From Phellopilus nigrolimitatus (lineage: Eukaryota; Basidiomycota; Agaricomycetes; Hymenochaetales; Hymenochaetaceae), in contig JAJOHG010000122.1 in assembly GCA_021029095.1 (NCBI GenBank), positions 21,185-85,184 of the forward strand: 64,000 bases of DNA. The letters run 5' to 3'. Positions 23,752 to 33,595 of this stretch are shown here, piece by piece. A program made the position numbers and the translations under genes. How positions within the stretch are numbered: position 1 is the first letter of the stretch; the number at the start of each line of letters is the position of its first letter. Under the pieces are notes generated by a model, which saw only the letters and a program-made list of their open reading frames with translations, was not told the DNA's origin and did not search any database.

Positions 23752-24478
23752 TTAGGCGACTGCGAGCGCCGCGACTGCTGCTGCGGCGAGCAGGCCGAGG
23801 AAGGCCGGGGCGGCCGTCTGGGCAGCAGCGCTGGCCGTATCGCCCGCCTTCGCGGCTGCACTCGCGCTCGCGGACGCCGAAGCCGCGCTGGCGCTGGCGC
23901 TCGCCGACGCCGCGCTCGCCGATGCCGCGCTCGGTGCCGCCGCCGAGGACGAGGCGGGTATGAGGCTGTTGAACGCCGCGTCCGTCTCGCGGCCGTCCTG
24001 CTCGGGCCCCGCGCTCGCGTTGAGGCGCGCCTGGCTGACGGTCGTCCAGTTGTTCTGGTGCGCGAGCGGCCAGGCGGCCATGAACGCGCCGATCGTGTTG
24101 TTGTTCAGCTCGTGCTCCAGGATGATGAGCCCGGGCGTCTTCGACCCCGTGAGCCAGGTCTGCATGTTGGTTTGGATCGCGGGCAGCGTGGTGCCCCCCG
24201 GCGAGCCGACGCTCCAGTCCTCGGTGTCCTGGTTCCAGAGCACGGCGGTGATGCCGAGGACGGCGGACGCGATCGCGGAGACGCGCGTGTCGATGTCGCC
24301 GTACGGCGGGCGCCAGAAGCGCGGGACGCGCCCGCCGGTGGAGTCGTAGATGATCTGCATCGTCCACGCGAGCTGCGCGAGCACGTCCGCGTTGGCGAGC
24401 GCGGTCTGGTTCTGCGCGCGCAGGAAGACGTAGAGCGTCGGCGAGTTCTGGCGGAGACAGGGCGCGTCAGCGCGACCT
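23752..24478 (-). pseudogene. chitin deacetylase pseudogene (truncated copy)
   Basis: Inverted partial copy of the gene at 36.6-38.2 kb. It starts within intron 2/exon 3, so exons 1 and 2 with the FDDGP motif are missing. An internal in-frame deletion of 40 codons after QNQTA removes motif 2 (HTWTHP, zinc ligands) and its surroundings. The rest is open to the C-terminus: RFWRPPYGDIDTRV, DTEDWSVGSPGG, LEHELNNNTIG and the Ser/Ala-rich tail with a hydrophobic GPI-type end. It cannot encode an active deacetylase. Confidence 0.88.
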
Positions 24479-24517
24479 GGCAAATTTTGAAGGTACTATT
24501 TGCTTTTTCAATGAGTT

Positions 24518-26081
24518 ATGCAAGTGTTGTCTAAATACGGCAACTCGTTGACAACACGCTCCACGCTCAACACGGACTTCGTCTCACTTTTTGGTACCGG
24601 CAGCGGTTGTACTCCACATCTGTTGAGTCGTTTGTTCGTGCACTCTGGGTGGAAGTCAGCTCTCAGGTGTCGCCTACAATGGACTCGTCTCGCAAAATCG
24701 CTACGTTTTCTCAGCACGGCGACCCGCTCGGGCAACTACCATTGTATTTTCGAGAGCAAGGAGACCGTCTCGGGGCTTGTCGATGGCACCGTGGTTCCGA
24801 ATGTGACATTACGCAAACATGATCGAGCAGTTCGAGGATCACCCGCTCGAGTGCGCATCGACCTGTCGTTCGCGAGTGCGAGTGCTGCCTCCAGCACAGG
24901 CGGACTCACCGCTTTTGGTACGATTCGCCGCCAGGCTGCCACGGATGTACTGCGGGCGCTCGTTGCGAGTGGTTTCGAGGCAGACACGACGGAGGTTGTA
25001 CTTGGTCGGTTCGGCCGCGGGCTGCAAGCGTATGCAGCGGACCCAAAAAGCGCTCGACTCTCTTTTCCGAAATCTCAACAACACCCAGCCGTCCGCTGTG
25101 TCCGAACCCGGCCCAATGCCCATGCCCCCTACTGTCACCAACATGAACAAGAACAATCATTCCGTACTCAGGTTCCCCTGCTGAACACTAACAACACTTC
25201 TCCCGCAACACCCGTCGCCTCAATCACCGCCACCCCTCACTCCTCGGCTGGGTCCGCCCAGAACCAGCCGCCCGCAGGCCGCCAGAGCACGCTGCTCGGT
25301 TCAACCGTCGCTCCCTCGGGCATGTCATCGAGCGCCACCTCTGCTGGGAACCAATCACTCATTCCCCACCAGCCCCCAAGTCCGCCCAGCATCGAGCAGC
25401 GTGAGCAGTGCGCGCGGCTTATGCAGTCTGGAAATGAGGCCCAGGGGAAGATTTTGCTCGAGCAGTTGATGTCCGGGTAAGTTTTTTCTTTCTTTTTCGA
25501 CACATCTTTGTGTATGACGCAGCTTCCGCGCTTCGATATCTCCTTTATGTTGCGATCCCCCCTTTGAACCGAAGATCTCTTTTTTGAATTGATTCCCTTA
25601 GAAAACGGTGTCCGATCGATTAGTAACACTTGTACTCATGACTTCATACAGTAATCTCGGAAAAACTGGTTTTGGCGATCCGTCTCAGGGCTCCTGCCCC
25701 CAGTCCGCACCCCTGCCCCAGTCGTGCGGCCCTTTCCCCACAGGCGCGTATCAAGCACGGTATACTCAAGAGCCGTCGCGCGACTTCCAACCCCAGGCTC
25801 GGCGAGCACAGCCGAAACCCCCCTCCCCAGTCGCAAGTTCATGTTCGACTTCGTCTCGCCCTCTGACGCCTCGCGTCGACCGTCGCAGCCGCCTCTTCTG
25901 GAAAGAAGAAGGCCGATCTGGTCACACTCGCGCCCAAACCGCGGGACTCCGAGGACGCCTGGACGTCGCTCGCTGCGGACCCGGAGCGCAAATTGATGGA
26001 GAACCTTATGGACCAACTGACCCGGAGTTAGAGCCTCCAGCTCCCTCCGCTGCAGCGCCAGCTCGACTCGTACAGCCCTGA
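24518..26081 (+). pseudogene. hypothetical low-complexity protein, probably broken
   Basis: An open frame (24,518-25,480) ends in a Ser/Pro/Thr/Gln-rich region (TPVASITATPHSSAG, then IEQREQCARLMQSGNEA and KILLEQLMSG) followed by a GTAAGT donor; a second open stretch (25,608-26,081) may be a further exon. Around 24,960-25,180 a different frame looks more protein-like (LFRNLNNTQPSAVSEPG, PPTVTNMNKNN), which suggests a frameshift. No domain is recognised. It might be a disordered regulatory protein, but I cannot support a function. Confidence 0.35.
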
Positions 26082-26399
26082 GCCAGGTACCCCGCCGAGC
26101 GAGCCCATTCGGTTCCAATCGAAGGTGCAGTACCCCCCAAGTCACAGACGCTTGGCTCGCCGCGCGGATCACCACCTCGGGCGTGGGGTCTGGATATGCG
26201 GGGCAGCGATCCGTTCGGACCTTACTCTTCATACCATTGTATGAGGATAGACCGGCTCGTTGACCATTGGAGCTTTTAATGACCCCTTCGGCCAGTCGAA
26301 CCGCTTGTAACCAATGTGTCACCGTTTATGTGCGCTATCATGCATAATGATAATAGCTCAGAACAACCACAACTTCAGATACTTTTTATCTACTTAATA

Positions 26400-26545
26400 C
26401 ACAGGTCCTGCGGGTCACCCGCCATAATCACTCTGACCCGGACCCGCTTGAACCGGATCCGCGGGTCCGGGTCATTTCTCGGGTCCGGGTATGAATTTTG
26501 AAAATCTCATACCCGTGCAAACGGGTCCGGGTCTACCCACGGATC
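26400..26545. repeat. GGGTCC-rich repeat fragment
   Basis: A cluster of direct and inverted GGGTCCGGGT/ACCCGGACCC motifs within 150 bp. Subterminal motif clusters like this are typical of small DNA transposons. Related GGTC-rich patches lie at 41,695-41,870 and in the F-box intron near 31,865-31,905. No intact ends were identified. Confidence 0.45.
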
Positions 26546-26689
26546 GGCCCGCGCAGAGCGCTAAGTAGAAGCAAACACAGGTCCTTAGCACTTAGGAAAA
26601 CCCGTAAGCTTCTTATTCACTGGCAAACAATTGACTAGACACCTAACTCGTCCTCGGCACAGGGAAAGGCATTAACAGCACCAGAAAAT

Positions 26690-26815
26690 ACGGTGGAAAT
26701 TGAAACGAATACGTACAGCGTACTAGAAGCGTGTTTCTCAGCCATCGTGGTGGGTCCTCTGCTTCTAGAGGTGGCTCTCATACCTCTCAGGGTGGCCAGG
26801 GCAACACGTCCTTCA
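26690..26815 (+). pseudogene. Argonaute N-terminal fragment
   Basis: Copy of the start of the Ago-2 N-terminal region, including SHRGGSSASRGGSHTSQGG and GNTSF, cut at the point where copy B sequence joins. Only about 40 codons remain. Confidence 0.75.
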
Positions 26816-27175
26816 AATACTACCTTCGCAGATATATGGTATGCACGATCAATATCAGAACGAATTCTGCTGATGATGCTGGGACAGATATCTGTCTTCT
26901 TACAAATCTAAGAAGGACAGAGTCATGGGATTAATGCCAACGGCGACAAGAATTAGGTTCTCCGACTCGACCGACGGTCACCGACCTGTCGACACGGGAA
27001 CTACGACTACTTCATCTGTTTATCAGCTCTGAACCACTATCTTGCTCTTGACCTTTCCGTATCGCGAGCTTGTAAACTCTAGATATCACGGTACGTCCAG
27101 ATAGTTATGCCCTTAATCCTGCTCGCCGAACTGAAATCTGATGAAAGCTGTTTAAGTACTCAATCTTAAACAGGA

Positions 27176-28512
27176 ATGGTGCCCCTCGGCGAAGCGCTTC
27201 AAGTGATTGAGATAGAGAATGACGGAACCGGAGGTGGAAAAGAGAGTACATGGGGAGGGCAGATTGACGGTGACTGGACCGTTTTTGTGTGAGCTATCTT
27301 TCCTTGACTGTCGCTTTCCTCCTTTCATATCATTTAATCGGGAGTTGTCTCTTTCCTCTTTCCAGCTTACCGAACGGAGGTTGGTTTCTCATCATTTCCA
27401 AATTTGAATAATATTGATGTCTCTTCTTCAGGATACTCTCTTGGGCTCATGATCGAGTCATGCATAGCACACCAGAAAAAACACTCTCCCGCTCTTCTAG
27501 ACCCTATACATGTCTCGGCGTACTATCTACGGCCTACGTGAGTATTTGTCAGAGCAGATGACAGGTTCGGAAACGCATAAACAAGCCGCCCTGTTCGAGG
27601 TACGTGTGAAGACCGTGAAACTCGGTAAACAAATGTGCAACATTGAAGCGGAGATGGTTCAAAGGGTAAGTGTTCTAATTGGAGTACGAGATGTCATTTT
27701 TCCTTATCGAAGAACAGGGCCAGACAACCATCTCCGCCCGTTTAATTTTTCGTCTGCTCTCTCCCATCAAAACCGCTGTATCCGAGTTCATTGAGCCTAA
27801 GACACTCAATCCGCCGTCTCCGTATGCTCAGCGCACCCCACTTCGCACGCACCCTTCGAACGCTTCTAGCATGCCTCTCCATGCTGTGTGGAACTTCAAG
27901 AAACACATCAGCGGGAAGGAAGACAAAGTGCTGACCAACATGAATCGACCAGAGAATCGGAAATTCTCAAGTCGCAGCACCGCAGAAGTCGAAGCCGAGA
28001 TTACAGGTTTGGACGGACAGCATGAGCCTCCTGGCCTGGAATTCAACACGTTTCTCACGTTGAAGTGCGAAGGACGCCTGCGTCCGACATTGTTAAGCCT
28101 CTCCCGGAACTTCTACCATCTGAAGAGAACCCGTTGCAAGGGAAGACGTCAGCTTCTTTCCCAACCTAAATGTGGGAATTGTTTTCTTCGTCTGCGTGCT
28201 GACATATTATCATCAATGCAGGTGGTACGCGACACTTACATTGTCGGTCGAGTTCAAGACACCCCTCCGGCTCTACGACTTTGACCCACAACAGTCCTTT
28301 CCCCATGACACGGTCGGCTTGTATTCTTTAGGCTGATTCATGCAGGACCCGCTTGGACGACGTGAAACCTATGTCGAGGTTTGGACGGCACCGCGAAATA
28401 GGTAAGAGGCGAAGATTGGAGGGAGAAGCAACGATGCCTGGCAATCGCGACGCAGGCAGCTATATGCGTGCCGTACGAGACGCAGGTAGTACCTATAAAA
28501 GCGAGGCCGTAG
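27176..28512 (+). pseudogene. acyl-CoA thioesterase-like pseudogene, copy B
   Basis: Same family as the 19.2 kb copy. The second exon region is intact here: GGY then SLGLMIESCIAHQKKHSPAL and LDPIHVSAYYLRPT. A long open segment at 27,679-28,284 covers GQTTISARLIFRLLSPIKTA to LEFNTFLTLK. Defects: a deletion of about 20 nt before the DIVKPLP segment (about 28,090) changes the frame, and a stop follows the NR of TAPRNR (about 28,402). The initiator is ATGGTGCCCCTC at 27,176. Confidence 0.8.
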
Positions 28513-28699
28513 GACGCTGCCAAGTATCCGTTAGATTGTTGTTGAGAACGTTCGTGGTGTGCTGGGCCAGCGACGCGCCATAAAAGCGAAGATGCCATTC
28601 GGAGACACGTTGTTGAGCCAGCGAGAAGCGCAGTCGCGCGCAGGTGTGCTGCGTGCTGCCGGTTAGCTTACAGGAATGCTTCTTCCCATCATTTTCATC

Positions 28700-28890
28700 T
28701 GCTAGCAGCTAAAAATGATTGCCCAGCTCTTAGTTATGGATGCGCGGTCCATCGGTATCTTCCTGCGGGTCAAAGAAATTTCCAAACCGTAGTATTTCAC
28801 TCCAATCATGAGCTCCATGCCGGATACCCAAACTCGGCCAGCCGATCTTCTGGGACAAGCTCTGTCCCGAGCTCGTGTTCAACATTGAAA
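28700..28890 (-). pseudogene. unknown-protein relic, copy B
   Basis: Counterpart of the 20.8 kb relic, with ELGTELVPEDRLAEFG-like sequence, a short deletion and frame changes. Not functional. Confidence 0.45.
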
Positions 28891-29318
28891 CAGCAGTATG
28901 AATAGAATCAGAAGGAACACCCTTGAATAGAATGTTATATGATGTAATGAATTTGAACAGAGAATAATGGAAAACAGGACTGGAGAGTAAATCAAAATAG
29001 CATTCTGCAAAATTCCAATAATGTTTTATAATATCCCATCAATTCCAGCAACGGGATTCCCCTGATAGCATTTACACTGTTGAACACTTTACAATCCCAT
29101 CAATTAGAGACTGTGATCTAGGCCATTGTTCAGACATATGGGTCATGTGAACTGTCCATGTTGAAGCTCATCTTAGCTTTAGTTTATTTTTTGAGAGTAT
29201 TAGAAAAAGGTTGGTTTCGCTTGACTTCTAGTACTGAACTCTGCCGATGAGGCAAATAGATAAGAGATCAAGTACGTACATGTGCACTAGCTACATATAC
29301 TTCATGGTCATGATTACA

Positions 29319-29811
29319 TTAAACTTTTCTGACGTATAGATTTTCAAGTTCCCACGGGCCAACACGGCCTGCCAGAGGTCTTTCCACATTGTCTGTCCCT
29401 AAATATGTATGTTATAAAAGAAATTGTCAGCTTCCTGCATTTCCACAAGAAGTTTCACAACTTACGTTTGAAGTAGTACTTAAACACGTCATCAATGTCT
29501 TTAAGCCTTTTCATGTAGAGTCTGCAACCCTCTTTTATGGCAGCTTTAGGAAAGCGAAACTAGTCAGCAATGTGGACAAACATTAGGGACAGACCCCAGT
29601 TTGAAATACTCACATTCACGGAACACTTCAGCCCCATCCCTCACATTTTCGGGTAGAGAGCTAGGAAGGCCCTCTGTTACATCTTGCCATTCTCCTTCTT
29701 TATCTAGCCTTTTAGCCACAGTTTCCTGTAATCACAGGCATGTCTCAGGGCCCAGGACGTGTTCAGTCCTAGTTGCAAACTCACGCTCCAATTATAATCT
29801 GTACTTGGCAT
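29319..29811 (-). CDS. small four-exon gene of unknown family (MPST family), copy B
   Basis: Unrecognised protein of 98 residues and the best candidate for a working copy. Exons on the minus strand: 29811-29785, 29725-29614, 29543-29466 and 29398-29319 (27, 112, 78 and 80 nt), all GT-AG with GTGAGT or GTAAGT donors and phases 0, 1, 1. It begins MPSTDYNWS; further blocks are EGEWQDVTEGLPSSLPENV, AIKEGCRLYMKRLKDIDDVF, YYFKRT and VERPLAGRVGPWELENL. A TATAAAAG box lies about 115 nt upstream (29,921-29,928). It diverges from an Argonaute relic that starts about 260 bp away on the other strand. No homologous family known to me. Confidence 0.6.
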
Positions 29812-29920
29812 CCTATAAGTTGATTCTTAAGCTTAAAACTTGTTGAAAGTGGTTTAAAGGCTCTGAGGACTGGTGTTGTGACTGTGTTCAATTGATGGAG
29901 TTCTGCAGAACACACAGGGC

Positions 29921-29928
29921 CTTTTATA
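29921..29928 (-). promoter_or_regulatory. TATA box of MPST gene copy B
   Basis: Minus strand reads TATAAAAG, 110-117 nt before the ATG. The flanking sequence (GGCCCTGTGTGTTC) is conserved with copy C. In copy A the box is altered. Confidence 0.55.
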
Positions 29929-30074
29929 TGTGCAGCTCCAAGCAGCAATGAGCACATCAAAGCCCACCTCAACCTCAAGACTATTGCAAAGCGCAACAGT
30001 TTTGCAGGGATGCAATGGTATTGTCATGACAACCGCAATCTCTGGTTCCATTGTACAATAAGAATGCATGTGGT

Positions 30075-31340
30075 GGGACTCGTATGCAAGAATCTCATGC
30101 TCAATGTAGATATTTGCACACGCATTCTGCACTCTGTATGCACGCCTCAGCGATGCAATGATCGATTTTTGGAAAATATCATATGCAGAATGTGTTTACC
30201 TATGCACGAGGGCCGCAATGAGACACTTGGCACATTGAACAAAGCGTTGTAACAAAGGGCTTGGAAGACAAAGTGGCAAGGGCAATGTCCTTCCAATGCG
30301 ACAAAACTCGGCAGGAAGGCTGTCGTCAAGCAGCACTTCTGGCAAAGCAAGCGCATCTGCACAGAGCCAGTTTGTAGAACTCGTTGCGAAGGGCAAAATG
30401 CAATGTTCAACTCCGGCGCCCTGCCCGTCATGGACATTGGAAACTAGGATAAGGAGACGTCTTTGGCCCTGCTGAGCTCTGCGAGACAGAGCCGGGCCAG
30501 CCTCGCACATGCGTGCTCTCCAAGTACATGTACATGTCTCAAGAGATGGTGAAGAACGCAAGCAGTCCGCCGTATGTCATTTGTGCAGGGGAGTGGTGGG
30601 AAGGGCCTGGCAATATCGGATCCTCATCAACGTGCTCCACCAATGCTAGGCTTTGGCGACGAGGTGCCAGGCGACACAGCAGCTGTTTGAATACGTGTGG
30701 TCCGCCTGAGCGCACCATCTAGATGATGCCTGCACAGCGTGCGTACCCGTGCACCCGCCACCCGCGCGCCTGGAGACTTTAGAGGCAGCTCGGATGCATC
30801 ACTGTACGGGCCCCCTGCTGGCGTGCCGTGTGAGCGGAATCCAGGCAGACGACATGCACCTACCGCTCCATCTTGTGCGGTCCCCGTGTATACTCTACAG
30901 GATGCATTGCGCACCGTGGTGGTGACTGCATCGGCTGAGATGGAGACGCAGGCGCGCCCTGGGCGCCAGAACATCCCGCGCGGTGTGCAAGTTCGTATCA
31001 ACAATGCGGCCTACTCCGGTCTAAAGACGTTCTGCGGCGCTGCGGCCGAGATCCCGGCGGCGCGCGTGCGCCGTCATCACGAAGCTTGGCGGCGTTCCAC
31101 CACCAGCCCGACGCGGGCGCCGCACTGGCGCAGAAACACGACGCTCGGCGAAACGGACGTGGCGGGCCGCGCCCTGACGTCTGCGGCGCGAGGAGGGATC
31201 CAGCGACCGCCGATGGTGGTACTATGTAGTTGCGCTGCAGAGCACACATCCGGCGCGCCTGGGGCGCCAGGGCACGCGGCAAAGCGGCGCATGTTGTCCC
31301 CGCGAACGGCGCCCTTGTCCCGGACGCGCGCAAAACCCCA
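30075..31340 (+). pseudogene. Argonaute relic B
   Basis: Same truncated Argonaute as relic A: KNLMLNVDIC (30,087), GRNETLGTLNKAL, the CEIEPGQP equivalent (about 30,480), the ENASSPPY-type segment (30,550) and, near 31,085-31,160, the KLGG..LDATSMHWLKNTMLVGMDV equivalent in broken frames. Further decayed sequence follows to 31,340. Non-functional. Confidence 0.78.
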
Positions 31341-31613
31341 AACAATATCGAGGCAAATGCAGTTTGCTATGCAACCATCATTCAAGGCGGTAGAGGATAT
31401 CTAGTATATCCGCATGTATGAAAATACTTGAAATACTGTTGTAAACTCTTACAAAGTGAGCATGTATGAGAAACACGCGTAAATGTGGTGGCTGTGCCTG
31501 TTGGACCGTTGCAACCCGAACATGTTATTTTTAACACAATTTTCATTGCGCCCTGCGCTGCCTTCTATGAACTCTGCATTTTTGCGATACAACGAACAAC
31601 TCAGAGGATTAGA

Positions 31614-33595
31614 ATGCATATTAACACTGTCTTTTCCAACAAGGAAATCCGCAGCTTAGTCTTTTCTTTGATCTCGAGACAAGACAACGCGCGCTGTGCC
31701 CGGGTCTGTCGTCTGTGGAAGGACGTCGCATTGGACATCGTATGGGAGGAAGTGGATGGACTGCTTCCCTTTCTGAACCTTCTGGCACCCATGAAGGTTA
31801 TTGAACATAAGAAGGTGTGTAACGTCGGATCCTTCAAATCTTTACGAAGTATTGACATACGCAGTCGGGGCCAGGTTCGGGGCCAGACTCGGAGTCCGGG
31901 TCGAATGCTTATGATGACAAATCGGCGGTGAGCAGTTGTGATATAGTGTAAAACTATTAGCGATTATTGAAATATGTGAGCCAGGATTTCACTCGTCGTC
32001 TATGCCAAGAGGATTGGAAAAAATTCTTAACGTACTCCAAACGCGTCAAACATCTGGCAGTTAGTTCTATCCTTAGAAGCAAAGAACTTCCCCGTGCCGC
32101 GCGCTGGCATCCACGCCAATATTCACAAATCGAACTTGACGACAACGCCTTTGCGCAGATCGTCGAATCCTGTCCACGAGTTGCTTTCCCAAATATTTCG
32201 ACTCTCTCTGTCAAAGATATCCGGGACTCGTGGATGAAACACGTAGAATTCTTCTGTCACAAGACCGTACAGAAACTTTCACTCGCCGAACTCGATCACC
32301 GTACGGCGCGTTTTCTCGAAGAAATTATCCGAATATCACCACGGATATCAACACTCGTTTTGGGATACATCGACGATGACAAATCCTTGAACAAGAAGAT
32401 CATACCAGCGATACTCTCTAGATTAACATGTTTGATCGATCTGCAGCAACATCATGAATGTGTCGCCTACCACAACTGGCTACCGAGTCTGGCAACTCTT
32501 CCGAGGCTTCGTTACATACGAAATACCGCTTCTGACGTTTACCTGAAGTACAAACCCATAACTAGACTTGACTGCGAAAATGTGTTTCCGTCTTTGGAAA
32601 TCGTCGAATTGGTGGGCGCATTGGGAGAGTTCAGCCCTCTTTTTAGCTCCCCCGGTGCTTTCAGAAAACTTGTCGTCTTAAGCGTAGACCAATCTCGTCC
32701 AGATGTAGAGGGGCTTGCTTCTTTCCTATTTGCAGTCTCGCACAGTAGTCCTTTGCTGCAAACGATCGCTATCACGAATAGCGACGCGAGGTGGGCTTTC
32801 GGCTACGAGAACCCTATCACATTTCATACCTTTCGCCCATTGGCCCGTTTGTCTCGACTTCGAAGTTTTGAACTAGTGCATTGGACAGTCCTGAATATTA
32901 CCGACAGTCAATTTGCCGACATATTCATGCACTGCATCTCCTTAGAGACGTTATGGATTATCCAGCATTCTGGCACACGGGATGACCGAAAGAGCTCGCT
33001 GACCCTTGGTGTACTCGTATCACTCGCAGAACATTGTCCGCAAATAACTCGTCTCCGAGTTCGTATCGACTTAGTCACTGTCCCACCTTCAACGCTCGTC
33101 TTGCCCACACCGTTCGCCGGATTGCGCGTTTTACATCTCGATCGCTCGCCTTTTCCTCAAGATCCCTCAGATGTGGCCATATTTTTGGGGAAGGTCTTGT
33201 CAGAGAAATGCAATGTCTACGCAGGCGATAACCGCTCGCGTAAATCATGGAAATACATATTGCCATCGCTCTCTCGGCACTTTGAGCAGAGGCGTGCGGA
33301 GCTTCCTCTTCTACCTAAAAACGACGACCCCGCTCGCGAGGGCAGGCTAGCTTTGCTGGAGGAGGAGATTGCTACCCTGAAGGCCGCACTTTCATCCGCG
33401 AGGGAAGAAACAGCGGCTTTGAGGGCAGAAGCGGGCGTCGCAGGAAAAGCACGGCAGGACGAGAACGCGGCTTTGAAAGACAGGATCTCAGCCCTGCAGC
33501 GGCTCGTCAGCGAGCAAGGCAGGGCACTGGGAGAGCTGCTCGAAAGCAAGGCCAGCGCAGAGAATGGCCCGCGTTCGCGGACGGGCCGAGGCTAG
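31614..33595 (+). CDS. F-box / LRR-like protein with C-terminal coiled coil
   Basis: Probable substrate receptor of an SCF ubiquitin ligase. Two exons, 31614-31814 and 31985-33595, phase 0, giving 603 residues. The F-box is in exon 1 (EIRSLVFSLISRQDNARCAR then VCRLWKDVALDIVWEEVD, residues about 10-50); FTRRLCQEDWKKF opens exon 2. Residues 100-450 form irregular leucine-rich repeats (LSLAEL, LETLWI, LRVLHLDRSPF). The last 110 residues are charged and heptad-like (LALLEEEIATLKAAL, LKDRISALQRLVSEQG), predicting a coiled coil. The 170-nt intron is longer than others here and carries GGTCC-rich repeat-like sequence. The gene lies between duplication copies B and C and appears intact. A relic of the same family is at 3.5-4.2 kb. 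Confidence 0.88.

Larger units (their letters stand above)
18544..24478 (+). repeat. segmental duplication, copy A (left arm of inverted pair)
   Basis: Starts with a stretch reading TATGTAATTG(G/C)GTGACTCAGC that is shared with the inverted copy C near 44,750-44,773. It runs through a thioesterase pseudogene, the unknown relic, the MPST small gene, an Argonaute relic, a GC-rich spacer and the 3' part of chitin deacetylase. The shared sequence stops inside the chitin deacetylase gene, near the intron 2/exon 3 border. Paired with 37,373-44,773 in opposite orientation. Confidence 0.8.
26557..31350 (+). repeat. segmental duplication, copy B
   Basis: Direct-orientation copy of the unit. Its first 260 bp (26,557-26,815) match the 5' region of Ago-2 (14,560-14,810); the sequence then jumps to a stretch matching 18,890 onward in copy A (TATGGTATGCACGATCAATA). 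The Ago-2 body and relic D are thus absent at this junction. It continues through thioesterase, unknown relic, MPST gene and Argonaute relic, and lacks the chitin deacetylase part. Confidence 0.78.
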
